64,000 nucleotides of DNA from Paracoccus contaminans (GTDB lineage: Bacteria > Pseudomonadota > Alphaproteobacteria > Rhodobacterales > Rhodobacteraceae). Positions 19,801-28,069 of the stretch are shown here, in pieces (the first letter of the stretch is position 1; each line of letters opens with the position of its first letter). The notes beneath the pieces were generated by a model. That model saw nothing but the letters and a program-made list of their open reading frames with translations. It was not told where the DNA came from and did no database searches. The position numbers and the translations under genes were made by a program. The stretch is from positions 1,170,001 to 1,234,000 of the forward strand of contig NZ_CP020612.1 in assembly GCF_002105555.1 (NCBI RefSeq), given 5' to 3'.

Positions 19801-21319
19801 CCAGAAACACATCGGCATAGCACAGCTCGTCCGGCTCGTCCGGGTTGCGCATCCAGCCGCGCAGAACGTCGCCCTCCAGCCCGTCCACGGCGCCCTGGAT
19901 GCGCGCATCGCGCGTGGCAAAGCACTGGTGATTGCCCGGCACCAAGCGCGCCGCAAGCGCCGCCGCCTCGCGGCTCAGCGGCAGCGATGCCAGCGTCCCG
20001 GCCGGCGAGATGATGGGCAATGTCCGCGGATCCAGCGGCCTGCCCTCTGGCAGGCGCAGGGCCGAAAGGGAAAGATTCACCGAAAAAGCCCCGACCGGCG
20101 CGTTTTCGGCCTGGGTGCGGATACCGGCCGCAAGCGGCGCATCGGCGCTGAACCGCGCGATCAACACCCCGTCATGGCGCCGCGCCACCATCTCGACCGG
20201 CCTTGGCGGCTCGCGCGAATCGACGCACCAGCCGCCAAGGCGCAGATGTTCGCCGACAAGCCGCACATCGGTGATCGCGCCGATCAGCGCATCGGCCGCA
20301 CCCCAGTGCAGCGGAAAGCCGGGCAGCGGGCGGCCATCCGCCGTGACCGCATCCACCGTTCCCGCCAGCCGGCCGGCATCATGGGGCGGCAGCAGCACCC
20401 GATAGCCCAGCGCCCGCCGCTTGCCCGAAGGCTGGTCCTCGGCGCTGCCGATCGTCTCGATCCGGTCGGCCATGCCTTCCCACACGGCCGTCCCGTCCAG
20501 CGAGACGCGCACCGCCAGGGGCTGGCCCGGCGCGGCGCTATCCTCGACCCAGCCGCGGACCATGCGGCGATCAAGAACCGCGCTGCCGCGCAGACCGCCG
20601 AGCGTCGCCGCGGCCCCCGGCCGCGGCCAGGCGGACGAGAAAGCCTGTGTTCTCAGAACCGGACCGACGATCCCGTTCAGGATCGCCCCATCCGGCAGCA
20701 GGACGCTGATATCCTCGACCTTCAGCCCCTCAGGCGCGGGCAGGTCGAAACGGAAGCCGCGGTCCTCCTGGCCCTTGCCCCACAGCGCCGGCAGCGGCTC
20801 GGGCCGGCAGGCGAAATCCCGCAGGTCATCCCCCTCGCAGCCGCGCAGATGCAGGCGGATCTCGGGGCGCATCGAAGGATGGGCCAGGTCGGCAAGCCAG
20901 CCCTCGACCAGCAGGCGGCCATCGGCGATCTCGCTGCGCGTCACCTCGCCCAGCCAGCGCGGCGCGCGGGCAGGCGGCGCCGCAGGGCCGGTCGGGCCGC
21001 GCAGCGGCGTGTTGCCGCCGGTCACGCTCAGCGGCCGGCCCGCCACGCGGCGCGTATCGATGCGCACCACAAAGCCGCACCAGCCATCGCCCTTGCCCGC
21101 CGCCACCAAGTCGTTTCGCTGCTCGCAGGCAAGCGCATGGGCCACGATCTCGTCCCCCGCCCTGACGGTGATCGCCACGGGACGGGACGGCTCGGCCACG
21201 CAATAGGCCCAGCCCCGCAGGATCCGGTTCAGGCCCTCCTCGAAGGAATGTTCCCACCTGCCCTGCACCGCATCGGCAGCCAAAGGGGCGGCAGAACTTA
21301 CCGAAACGTCAACATCCAT
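16841..21319 (-). CDS. Giant multi-domain glycosyltransferase with five N-terminal GW modules
   Basis: A 1492-residue protein. Residues 1-590 hold five modules of about 105-125 residues. Each opens with a Gly-Trp pair (36-37, 140-141, 256-257, 363-364, 488-489) and carries a Gly-aromatic strand about 46-49 residues later. A GT2 domain starts near 600 (VSVVVLNRNGG, VVDHASTDDS, ANNDVRL, YFYGHEDIDLSLRL). Two successive CgeB-like or GT-B-like glycosyltransferase domains occupy about 870-1185 and 1190-1490; both contain an NSRVFD or SNRVFD motif followed by a Gly-rich turn. There is no signal peptide and no clear membrane span, so it is probably a cytoplasmic or peripheral enzyme building a surface glycan. 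The sugar and acceptor are unknown. The start at 21319 has a poor ribosome site, so the N-terminus is uncertain. Confidence 0.85.
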   Translation of the reverse strand: MDVDVSVSSAAPLAADAVQGRWEHSFEEGLNRILRGWAYCVAEPSRPVAITVRAGDEIVAHALACEQRNDLVAAGKGDGWCGFVVRIDTRRVAGRPLSVTGGNTPLRGPTGPAAPPARAPRWLGEVTRSEIADGRLLVEGWLADLAHPSMRPEIRLHLRGCEGDDLRDFACRPEPLPALWGKGQEDRGFRFDLPAPEGLKVEDISVLLPDGAILNGIVGPVLRTQAFSSAWPRPGAAATLGGLRGSAVLDRRMVRGWVEDSAAPGQPLAVRVSLDGTAVWEGMADRIETIGSAEDQPSGKRRALGYRVLLPPHDAGRLAGTVDAVTADGRPLPGFPLHWGAADALIGAITDVRLVGEHLRLGGWCVDSREPPRPVEMVARRHDGVLIARFSADAPLAAGIRTQAENAPVGAFSVNLSLSALRLPEGRPLDPRTLPIISPAGTLASLPLSREAAALAARLVPGNHQCFATRDARIQGAVDGLEGDVLRGWMRNPDEPDELCYADVFLDNAWYATIPANRARGDLARRFGDHGAYGYAVEMSPAQRWQVPGDITVQPRAGTWAEPKARLAVLPDSKRNATISPLRPLDAFLRPMPARSGSGRVSVVVLNRNGGALLTRLFESFERHNTHADLEFIVVDHASTDDSAAVCARWAGPLKVSLIQRSGNFSFSQSNNLGAQHATGDILILANNDVRLCQDIVPQIVAALDDQDIGAVSPALLDDVPDRALESAGLPGPIQHLGVHLSIGAGKAPGVVPFETRPSREWVGIEAAAIEVPAVTGAFMAMRRADFLSLGGLDEAYFYGHEDIDLSLRLRRAGKRILALNQLRALHLRAYSRDTMSGDYAPVRLRNRRIFDERFGSWARRIMAADRFGRTGFWTGRRLRIAFVVTENDTETLAGDFFTARELAEALSAQFPVDCHFIPHRSPDLRDLRGIDVLISMRDDFDPRRVHASDPTMLRVAWVRNWAERFAARPWTRDFDLLWASSRHAADQLSRLLRRPVELVPIATAPARFAAGRVDPALQSDYCFTGSFWGVHREISQTLEPAALPYRFAVYGTGWEAVPQMAPFARGPLPYERMPDVYASTRVVIDDANHATKLMQSVNSRVFDAIAAGCLVLTNGREGAQALFGDLLPTYDSPQELEALLRRFLDDEPLRRRTVAALQRVVEAEHTYALRARQAWDSLARASAAVRIAIKIGAPNRDVIAEWGDYHFADSLRHALEPLGYRVRIDTLDEWANPQSNGDDVVLVLRGLSGYAPLPHQVSLCWVISHPDKISIAELKSYDHVFVASHALARDLGAELGEDVSVLLQCTDPARFHPQADEPVFREDILFVGNSRGEYRQVIRDALAVGLNPAIYGNGWRGLVPDGHLRAENVPNARLAHEYRAAGVVLNDHWDTMRRYGMISNRVFDVLACGGRLISDPVEGMEQLFGDFVRTYREPAELAALTAELQGEGPDRQAERDAFARRIMAEHGFPARAAQLDDMIRALLARKLACGS

Positions 21320-21462
21320 TGATCACATCGTCATGCAGGGCAATGCCATAGGCAACATCTTGCCGGTCTATCCCGCCCGCCTGTTCCCAGCAAGATGGCC
21401 AAGGCCTGTCGCTGGCCGCCCCTTTCCGGTAAGGTCGATCTTCCCGATCGTTCGGAGAGCTC

Positions 21463-22827
21463 ATGAAACTGCCCCCCCTCGGTGTCGCCATGGCGGCCAT
21501 CACCAAGAACGAAGGCCCCTTCATCGCCGAATGGGTCGCCTATCACTATCTGCTGGGGGTCGAGCATTTCTTTATCTACGACAACGGCTCGTCCGACACG
21601 ACCGCTGCCGAGCTGACCCCTTTCGTCAACTGCGGGATCGTCACCCTCATCCACTGGCCGCTGTTTCCCGGCCAGATCGAGGCCTATCAGCATGCGCTGG
21701 CTGTCCTCGGCCCCAATTGCGACTGGATGGGCTTTCTCGACATCGACGAATTCGTCGCCCTGCCGGCCGAGCTGTCCCTGCCCGCCTTCCTTGGCGCCCA
21801 GTCGCCCGACACGGACGAGGTCGTCCTGTTCTGGCGCATGTATGGCCATTCCGGGCACCATGCCCGCCCGGCCGGCCTGACCATCCAGAACTTCACCCGC
21901 TGCGATCCTGCGATCTGGCAGATCAGCAAATGCTTCGTGCGCCCCGATCGCGTGCGGCTGATGCATATCCACCACGCCGAAACCGTCAACCGCACCAGCG
22001 TCGATGAACTCGGCCGGCCTGTGCGTCAGGTCTGGATGCATGAACGCGATGCGCCGACCGCCCAGCGCGTGGCGGTGAACCACTATTTCACGCGATCCTA
22101 CGACGATTACCGCGCCAAGATCGCACGCGGCCAGGCGGACGGGCGCAGCGAGAAAAAGCTCGAACCCTTCGAGAAATGGGATTTCCGGCATGTCGATGAC
22201 CGCATCGTCCGCATGGGCCCGGCGGTGGCGCGGCTGCTGGACATCGTCAGGGATCGCGGCAGGCAACCCATGCGCTATGGCAACCTGACCCGTTTCGGCG
22301 TCACCGGCTCGGACCGCAATTTCGTCGTCGCCAGCCAGAGCGCCGTCAAGGCGCATCTGGGGGCGCTTGAGGCGCTGGGCGTGACGGGGCGGTTGCAGCA
22401 CACCAACCATGGCACCGCCATCACGACCCCGGATGCGCCGGGCGATCCCCTGCCGCTTGAGGCGCTCGACCGGATGTGCCGGGCAGTGCCCTCGGCCGGG
22501 CGGCTGATGCTGCCCGAAAACCCCGCCGCGCCGGCGGCGCTGGATCCATCCGGGCTGGCCATGCCCGAAGATATCGTCGGCACGGTCTGGGCCGCGGCGA
22601 TCATCGACGTTCAGGCCCGCGGCTGGGTCGAGTTTGCGGCAAGCGGCCATCTGCGCGACGGGCGTTCCGTAACGCAGCGCCGCCGCCAGTCGCTGCCCGA
22701 AACGGGCCGGGTTCTGACGCTGATGACGGTTACGGCCGAGCCTTTCATTCCCACGGCATTCACTACCCTGTCCTCGGACCCGTCCGCGGTTCAGGTCAGG
22801 GAATGCCGCGTGTTCGCCGCGCATTGA
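21463..22827 (+). CDS. Glycosyltransferase, GT92/GT2-like
   Basis: A 454-residue protein. The first 250 residues carry the GT92/DUF23-like pattern: ITKNEGPFIAEWVAYHYLLG, then FFIYDNGSSD, then FLDIDEFV whose D93-I-D95 fits the nucleotide-sugar metal site. The C-terminal 200 residues show no family I recognise. There is no signal peptide. The ATG at 21463 follows GGAGAG. It is divergent from the giant glycosyltransferase across 143 bp and lies 20 bases before the sulfotransferase gene, so the two rightward genes probably share a transcript. Donor and acceptor sugars cannot be told. Confidence 0.8.
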   Translation: MKLPPLGVAMAAITKNEGPFIAEWVAYHYLLGVEHFFIYDNGSSDTTAAELTPFVNCGIVTLIHWPLFPGQIEAYQHALAVLGPNCDWMGFLDIDEFVALPAELSLPAFLGAQSPDTDEVVLFWRMYGHSGHHARPAGLTIQNFTRCDPAIWQISKCFVRPDRVRLMHIHHAETVNRTSVDELGRPVRQVWMHERDAPTAQRVAVNHYFTRSYDDYRAKIARGQADGRSEKKLEPFEKWDFRHVDDRIVRMGPAVARLLDIVRDRGRQPMRYGNLTRFGVTGSDRNFVVASQSAVKAHLGALEALGVTGRLQHTNHGTAITTPDAPGDPLPLEALDRMCRAVPSAGRLMLPENPAAPAALDPSGLAMPEDIVGTVWAAAIIDVQARGWVEFAASGHLRDGRSVTQRRRQSLPETGRVLTLMTVTAEPFIPTAFTTLSSDPSAVQVRECRVFAAH

Positions 22828-22847
22828 TCCACTGACCGGCCATCATC

Positions 22848-23708
22848 ATGCTGAACCGCTTTCTTGACCGTCTTCGCCGCCGCCGGGTTCCGGCCCTAGG
22901 CGTGATTTCGTCATCCCCGATCGTCGATCCCGCCCCGGTCCGCGTGCACGAGGCAGGGATCCGGGCGATCTTTCAGAACCGTGTCGCTTGGTCGGGAACC
23001 GCGCCGGTGATCGACCGGCCGGTGCTGGTGCTTGCCTTCACAAACCGATCGGGATCGAACCTGCTGGCCGACTATCTGCGCCAGACCGGGCAGGTCGCGG
23101 GGATCGGCGAATACCTCAACCAGGAAACGGTCGCCCGGCAGGCGGACCGCTATGGCATCGACAGCGTGCCGGCCTATCTGCAGAACCTTGCCGGGCGGCT
23201 TTGTTCGGGGCACCAGCAGTTCGGGGTCAAGGCCTCGGCCGAACAGTTGCAGCTGCTGATCGAGGGCGGGCTGCTGGGCATGTTCCGCTCGGCCAGCATC
23301 GTGCATATCCACCGCGACGACCTGATGGCCCAGGCCGTCTCCCACTGGATCGCCAGGCAGACAGGCCAGTGGACCAGCGATCACGACCGGCAGGGCGAGG
23401 CAGAGGGATATGATGCGGACGCGATGCTGACCATCGCCGCCGATGTCCTCAGGCAGGATGGCTCGATCCGCTGGCAATGCGCGGCGGCCGCGCTGAACTA
23501 TCTGTCGGTCAGCTATGAGGAACTGGTCCACGATCCGGCGGCGACGCTGGCGCGGATCGGGGCGGGCGCAGGGCTGTCGCTTGACGGCTGGACGCCCGCC
23601 GCCCCCCGGATCAGCCGACAGGCGACGGCGCGCAACGATGCCCTGAAACAACGCCTGATCGCCGATGCCCGCGGCCGAAGCCTTGCCCGGCCGTCCGCAG
23701 GGGCGTGA
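22848..23708 (+). CDS. Stf0-type sulfotransferase
   Basis: A 286-residue PAPS-dependent sulfotransferase resembling Stf0, which sulfates trehalose in mycobacteria. The 5'-phosphosulfate loop is TNRSGSNLL at residues 65-73, followed by IGEYLNQETV. The 3'-phosphate-binding region is near IVHIHRDDLMAQAVS, and VSYEELVHDP near the end matches the family. Its position behind a glycosyltransferase suggests that it sulfates the glycan or glycolipid made by this cluster. No PAPS synthesis genes are in the window. Confidence 0.85.
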   Translation: MLNRFLDRLRRRRVPALGVISSSPIVDPAPVRVHEAGIRAIFQNRVAWSGTAPVIDRPVLVLAFTNRSGSNLLADYLRQTGQVAGIGEYLNQETVARQADRYGIDSVPAYLQNLAGRLCSGHQQFGVKASAEQLQLLIEGGLLGMFRSASIVHIHRDDLMAQAVSHWIARQTGQWTSDHDRQGEAEGYDADAMLTIAADVLRQDGSIRWQCAAAALNYLSVSYEELVHDPAATLARIGAGAGLSLDGWTPAAPRISRQATARNDALKQRLIADARGRSLARPSAGA

Positions 23709-23720
23709 CGCGAAACGCCC

Positions 23721-24269
23721 CTATGGCGCCGGCTCGACGGGCGCCAGCGTCCTGCCGCTGGCAGTCCAGCCCTCGACGCCCTGCGGGAACCAGCCCACCC
23801 GCGCATGGCCCCAAGCCAGGGCGCGCTTGGCGGCGTTCCAACCCATCCAGCAATCCGCCTTGCAGAAAAAGACCAGCGCCGCGCCCTTGTCGCCCCCCGT
23901 CAGCCGGTCAAGCGCATCGGCAAAGCGCCGCTCGTCCGCGGGCGAAAGCCGGTCATAGCCCATGCCGGCCAGCCATACCGCGCCGGGCAGGCTTTCATGG
24001 GGCGGCGCGCGCCACAGCGTGCCGGCCGGCAGGCCATCAGGCCGGCTGAGCGCGGGCAGCGCGTCGATCAGAACGGCACCCGCCTGCTGCCAGGCCGCCA
24101 CCCCGGCCGCATCGAGGACCGTCGCACCGGCCAGGCTGTCGGGCACAGGCGCGCGATAGGGCTCGGACCGATAGCCCGCCGGCTCGGGCACCGAAGGGTC
24201 GGCCAGGGCCGTTACCGGCGCAGGGGCCAGCCCGGCAGCCAGCACCGCCAGCGGCCAGGCCATCCTCAT
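23721..24269 (-). CDS. PQQ-associated CXXCW-motif protein, rhodanese-like
   Basis: A 182-residue exported protein (signal peptide about 1-23, ending TALADPSV) of the group annotated as PQQ-dependent catabolism-associated CXXCW motif proteins. The motif region reads FFCKADCWMGWNAAKRA, so the two cysteines are three residues apart and the second is followed by Trp. The fold resembles a rhodanese; the exact role is unknown, perhaps in cytochrome or dehydrogenase maturation. Its ATG overlaps the xoxJ stop (ATGA), placing it last in the xoxF-xoxG-xoxJ operon. It converges on the sulfotransferase gene. Confidence 0.83.
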   Translation of the reverse strand: MRMAWPLAVLAAGLAPAPVTALADPSVPEPAGYRSEPYRAPVPDSLAGATVLDAAGVAAWQQAGAVLIDALPALSRPDGLPAGTLWRAPPHESLPGAVWLAGMGYDRLSPADERRFADALDRLTGGDKGAALVFFCKADCWMGWNAAKRALAWGHARVGWFPQGVEGWTASGRTLAPVEPAP

Positions 24270-25081
24270 GGTTTCAGCGCCTTGCCGTAATCATCGACCA
24301 GCGGCACGCCTGCCTCGCGCAGGATGCGGTCGATCTCGGGCTGGTTACGGCGGATCAGGCTGTTGAGCTGCCGCTTCCAGTCGTCCTCGCCGGGGCGCAC
24401 GCCCATGGTGATGCGATAGAACAGACGGGGCGCGCCCTCTTCCCTCAGCAGCGGGGTGAACCGCAACGCCGGATCGTCCCTGACCAGCGGACCGGCCAGC
24501 GGGCCCCACAGCACGGCGGCATCCAGCATGCCGTCCCGCACGGCGCCCACCATGTCAGCCACGGGATTTTCCGTCCGCCGGTCAACATTCAGCTTTCCCC
24601 CGCGCATGTCGCGGGCCAGCCCTGCCCGCGCCATATGCGTGGCGGGCGGCGTGCCGGCGACCACCCCCAGATTGCGCCCATGCAGCGCAGGATCGGTGAG
24701 GCGGTCCACCGCAGCCAGCGGCCCGTCCCTGCGCGCCACGATGCCATAGACCGAGGTGTAGTAATGGTTGGTGTTCTGCACCAGCTCATCGCCCTGGGCA
24801 TAGCCGATCACGACATCGCACAGCCCGGCCCGCAGCGTGCGGCGGACGAATCCCGGTCCCTGCGGGAACCAGCTGTATTCCAGCGGCAGGCCGAGCCGGT
24901 CCGCGATCAGCCGCGCCAGCTTGTTTTCGAACCCCGACCCGTCCTGCGCCGACATGGGGGCCGCGGCCGGATCGGCGCAGACGCGCAACGCCGTTGTCGA
25001 GCGCAGATCGGCCACCTGCGCCTGCGCCCCCGCCCCGATCAGCAGGGCAAGCGCCAAGCCGGCCGGCAGGGCCGCGCGCAT
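24266..25081 (-). CDS. xoxJ: XoxJ, periplasmic binding-like protein of methanol oxidation
   Basis: A 271-residue protein with a signal peptide (MRAALPAGLALALLIGAGAQAQ) and an SBP_bac_3-like domain: LRVCADPAAAPMSA, then GFENKLARLIADRLG, VIGYAQGDELVQNT and a C-terminal RRNQPEIDRILREAGVPLVD. This matches MxaJ/XoxJ. In other methylotrophs XoxJ is thought to help activate the lanthanide methanol dehydrogenase in the periplasm. Its ATG overlaps the xoxG stop (TGATG) and its stop overlaps the next gene, showing tight coupling. Confidence 0.9.
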   Translation of the reverse strand: MRAALPAGLALALLIGAGAQAQVADLRSTTALRVCADPAAAPMSAQDGSGFENKLARLIADRLGLPLEYSWFPQGPGFVRRTLRAGLCDVVIGYAQGDELVQNTNHYYTSVYGIVARRDGPLAAVDRLTDPALHGRNLGVVAGTPPATHMARAGLARDMRGGKLNVDRRTENPVADMVGAVRDGMLDAAVLWGPLAGPLVRDDPALRFTPLLREEGAPRLFYRITMGVRPGEDDWKRQLNSLIRRNQPEIDRILREAGVPLVDDYGKALKP

Positions 25082-25689
25082 CAGCCCTTCATGCAGGAAT
25101 CTTCCTGCGCAATGAAGGCATCGGATTTGGCGGCCTTGCTGGCGGGCCGTCCACGCGGGATCGCGCCCGTGCCGCGCGCCAGAAGATAGCTGTAGATGTC
25201 ATCGACATAGCACCAGACATTCTTGTTGGTGCCGAAGGCAGGCATGACTTGGTTGGCCTGACCCGTGCCGACATTCTGCTTGCCCGAGGCGACCGTCTGC
25301 TGGAACGCGTAATAGTCGATGGTGTTCACGACCGAGTTCTTGAGCGCGGGGGCATAGGTCGACCCTTCGCCATCCGGCCCATGGCAGACATGGCATTCCG
25401 AATGATAGCGGCGATAGCCCGAGAAACTGGCGAAATCCAGCGCGCCGTTCTCGATCTTGAAGGTCGGGATGTCGTCCTTGTTATACCAGCGCCCGTTTTC
25501 CATGTGGTCGGGCGTGATGTCCATGCCGCTGGGCAGGACGGGGCCGGGAACGACGGGTGCGGCGGTCTGCGCGGGGGCACCCCCGGCGGCGGCGTTGCCG
25601 GGCGCGCTTTGCGCAAGCGCGGGGATGGCCCCCGTCAGCGCGACAAGGCTGCCGATCGCCAATGCGCTGGCAAGGGCTGGAACGGTCAT
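25081..25689 (-). CDS. xoxG: XoxG-type cytochrome c, electron acceptor of XoxF
   Basis: A 202-residue periplasmic monohaem cytochrome c. The signal peptide (about 1-26) is followed by an Ala/Pro-rich linker. The haem site is C99-H-V-C102-H103, and M149 in QVMPAFG is the likely sixth iron ligand. It corresponds to cytochrome c553i (CycB) of Paracoccus and takes electrons from PQQ in XoxF. The ATG at 25689 follows GGGAGAG; an in-frame start 18 bases upstream is less well placed. It lies downstream of xoxF across a 121-base spacer with a strong hairpin. Confidence 0.92.
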   Translation of the reverse strand: MTVPALASALAIGSLVALTGAIPALAQSAPGNAAAGGAPAQTAAPVVPGPVLPSGMDITPDHMENGRWYNKDDIPTFKIENGALDFASFSGYRRYHSECHVCHGPDGEGSTYAPALKNSVVNTIDYYAFQQTVASGKQNVGTGQANQVMPAFGTNKNVWCYVDDIYSYLLARGTGAIPRGRPASKAAKSDAFIAQEDSCMKG

Positions 25690-25744
25690 CGGTAATCTCT
25701 CCCTCAAGGTTGCGGCGGCGGCCCTGGCGACCGGCCGCGAAGCG

Positions 25745-25772
25745 GATGCCCCGAGAATGGCCTCGGGGCATC
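25745..25772 (-). terminator. Stem-loop between xoxF and xoxG
   Basis: GATGCCCCGAG pairs over 11 bp with CTCGGGGCATC around a six-base loop. A second smaller hairpin (CCTGCC/GGCAGG, 25786-25801) lies next to the xoxF stop. No T-run follows, so partial attenuation or mRNA stabilisation is more likely than full termination, as xoxG and xoxJ seem to belong to the same unit. Confidence 0.6.
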
Positions 25773-25810
25773 AGGCCTGCGCAGTCCTGCCCTCCGGCAG
25801 GGTCGGGGCA

Positions 25811-27814
25811 TCAGTTCGACGGCTTGGCCGCGCCCTCGTTGGGCGAAACGGTGCCGACTTCCTTGGCGGTGCCCGCCGCCTCGCCGGGGGCCGGCGCGAC
25901 AGGGTCCGAGGCCGCACCGCCCGCCGCCGGCACGGCGGCAGTGGCCGCGGGCACAGCGGCCGCCGGCGCGGGCGTGGCATCGGTGGCGGTGGTGCCGGCC
26001 TGGGCCGTGCGCTCGCCCGGCAGTTCGAACACTGTCAGCTGTCCGCCCAGGGCGGTATAGTCGGACAGGGCCGCATAGCCGCCCACAGCGCCCAGCCCTT
26101 CGCTCGGATTGGTCAGGCCTGCCGCAAGGCCGATGCCCGCCCAGCCGCCGACCCCGGACAGAACACCGACATACTGCTTGCCGCCATGTTCATAAGTCAT
26201 GACGTTGCCGATGATCCCCGACGGGGTCTTGAAGCGGTAAAGCTCCTTGCCGGTTTCGGCATCGACGGCTTTGAGATACCCTTCGAGCGTGCCGTAGAAC
26301 ACGACATCGCCCGCCGTCGCCAGCGCCCCCGACCAGACCGAGAACTGTTCGGGCAACGACCACCTGATCTCGCCCTTGAGATTGTCCCAGGCGATGAAGT
26401 TGCCCATCCCGCCATGGCTGTTGGGGGCCGGATACATCGACAGCGTCGCGCCCACATAGGGCTGGCCGGCCGTATAGGCGACGCGGAAGGGTTCGTAATC
26501 CATGCAGACATGGTTGGTGGGGACATAGACCAGGTTCGTGCGCGGCGAGAAGGCCGAGGGCTGCTGGTCCTTGGTGCCCAGCGCCGAGGGGCAGACCCCG
26601 GTGGTGTTGGTGTCCTCGCCATTCTGCTGGGTGGAATACTGCGCGACCACCTGCGGGCGGCCATACTGATCCGACGCTGGGTCCATCACGACCTCGGTCG
26701 CCCAGTTGACGGCGGGATCGAATTTCTTGGCCAGCAGCAGCTCGCCCGTCTCGCGGTCCAGCGTATAGCCGAAGCCGTTGCGATCCATATGCGTTAGCAG
26801 CTTGCGCGGCGCCCCGTTGAAATCCTGATCGGTCAGGATCATCTCGTTCACGCCGTCATAATCCCATTCGTCATGCGGGGTCATCTGATAGACCCAGCGT
26901 GCCATGCCGGTATCGGCGTCGCGGGCAAAGATGGTCATCGACCAGCGGTTGTCGCCAGGGCGCTGGGAGGGGTTCCAGGTCGAGGGGTTGCCCGTGCCGT
27001 AATACATCAGGTTCAGCGCCGGATCATAGGCGAACCAGCCCCAGACCGAGCCGCCGCCGATCTTCCACTGATCCCCTTCCCAGGATTTCAGCGAACTGTC
27101 CTTGCCGACCGGCTTGCCCAGCGTGGTCGTCTTTTCCGGGTCCATCAGCATCTCGTCGTCGGGGCCGGTGGAATAGGCCTTCCAGGCGACCGAGCCGTCC
27201 TTGATGTTCAGCGCCGTCATGCGGCCCCGCACGCCGTATTCGCCGCCCGACACGCCGACCATCAGCTTGTCCTTGACCGGCATCGTGGTGGCGGTCAGCG
27301 TCTCGCCGATGGCGGCGTCGCCCACCTTGGTGGACCACTTGACCTCGCCCGTCTTGGCGTCCAGCGCCACGACCGTGGTATCGGCCTGCGACAGAAAGAC
27401 CATGCCGTCGGCATAGGACACGCCGCGGTTCACCGTGTCGCAGCACATCACCGCGATCACGTTCGGATCCTGCTGGGGCTGATAGCGCCACAGGATCTTG
27501 CCGTCGTTGTTCAGGTCAAGCGCGAACAGGTTGTTGGGAAAGGGGGTGTGGACATACATGATGTCCCCGATGACCAGGGGCGATCCCTCATGCCCGCGCA
27601 GCACCCCGGTCGAAAAGGTCCAGGCAACGCGCATGTCGCCCACATTCGAGCGGTTGATCTGGTCCAGCGTCGAATAGCGCGTATTGGCGTAATCGCCGGT
27701 CTGGATCGCCCATTGGGCGGGGTTCTTGATCGCTTCGGTGACGCTGTCATTGGCCATCAGCGCCGAACTGGACACAAGGAGCGCCAGCGCCGCCCCCTTC
27801 AGAACGTGGGTCAT
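25811..27814 (-). CDS. xoxF: Lanthanide-dependent methanol dehydrogenase XoxF
   Basis: A PQQ-dependent periplasmic alcohol dehydrogenase of 667 residues that oxidises methanol to formaldehyde (or formate). It is an eight-bladed propeller with a signal peptide (about 1-21). The adjacent cysteines C124-C125 form the disulfide ring over PQQ. In DEWDYDG the catalytic D318 is followed by D320, the extra aspartate that marks lanthanide (Xox) rather than calcium (MxaF) enzymes. Residues after about 600 form an Ala/Pro-rich tail of some 60-70 residues not found in typical XoxF of about 600. The ATG at 27814 follows GGGAGGAAA. It heads xoxF-xoxG-xoxJ. Confidence 0.95.
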   Translation of the reverse strand: MTHVLKGAALALLVSSSALMANDSVTEAIKNPAQWAIQTGDYANTRYSTLDQINRSNVGDMRVAWTFSTGVLRGHEGSPLVIGDIMYVHTPFPNNLFALDLNNDGKILWRYQPQQDPNVIAVMCCDTVNRGVSYADGMVFLSQADTTVVALDAKTGEVKWSTKVGDAAIGETLTATTMPVKDKLMVGVSGGEYGVRGRMTALNIKDGSVAWKAYSTGPDDEMLMDPEKTTTLGKPVGKDSSLKSWEGDQWKIGGGSVWGWFAYDPALNLMYYGTGNPSTWNPSQRPGDNRWSMTIFARDADTGMARWVYQMTPHDEWDYDGVNEMILTDQDFNGAPRKLLTHMDRNGFGYTLDRETGELLLAKKFDPAVNWATEVVMDPASDQYGRPQVVAQYSTQQNGEDTNTTGVCPSALGTKDQQPSAFSPRTNLVYVPTNHVCMDYEPFRVAYTAGQPYVGATLSMYPAPNSHGGMGNFIAWDNLKGEIRWSLPEQFSVWSGALATAGDVVFYGTLEGYLKAVDAETGKELYRFKTPSGIIGNVMTYEHGGKQYVGVLSGVGGWAGIGLAAGLTNPSEGLGAVGGYAALSDYTALGGQLTVFELPGERTAQAGTTATDATPAPAAAVPAATAAVPAAGGAASDPVAPAPGEAAGTAKEVGTVSPNEGAAKPSN

Positions 27815-28069
27815 CGGTTTCCTCCCATGGGTGCCGGCTGCGCCCTCTTCCCCTTGGCGCAGGGCCTCGAGCCAAGGCTTTGCCCAAGTCGGCCGTCCGT
27901 CAACATTCGCTGGCCGCTTGTCAGCGTAAAGTCTTAGCCCCGGGGGAATGGCCGGAAGGACCGGCCGGAAGGGCCTGCGCCGGCCTTCGCATCGGCGCAT
28001 GGGAAAAGCCGCGCCCCCCAAGGGGAACGCGGCGCGGGGCCAGCCTTGATCCGTGGGTGAAAGCCGCCG

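Noticed and set aside
18839-21322. An 827-codon open frame on the plus strand opposite the giant glycosyltransferase
   Set aside because: It is antisense to a strongly supported gene, rich in Arg, Gln, His and Gly, and has no family motif. Long antisense frames are common in GC-rich DNA.
25811-27814. Calling the methanol dehydrogenase MxaF
   Set aside because: DEWDYDG has the extra aspartate typical of XoxF, and the neighbours are xoxG and xoxJ; no mxaI small subunit is present.
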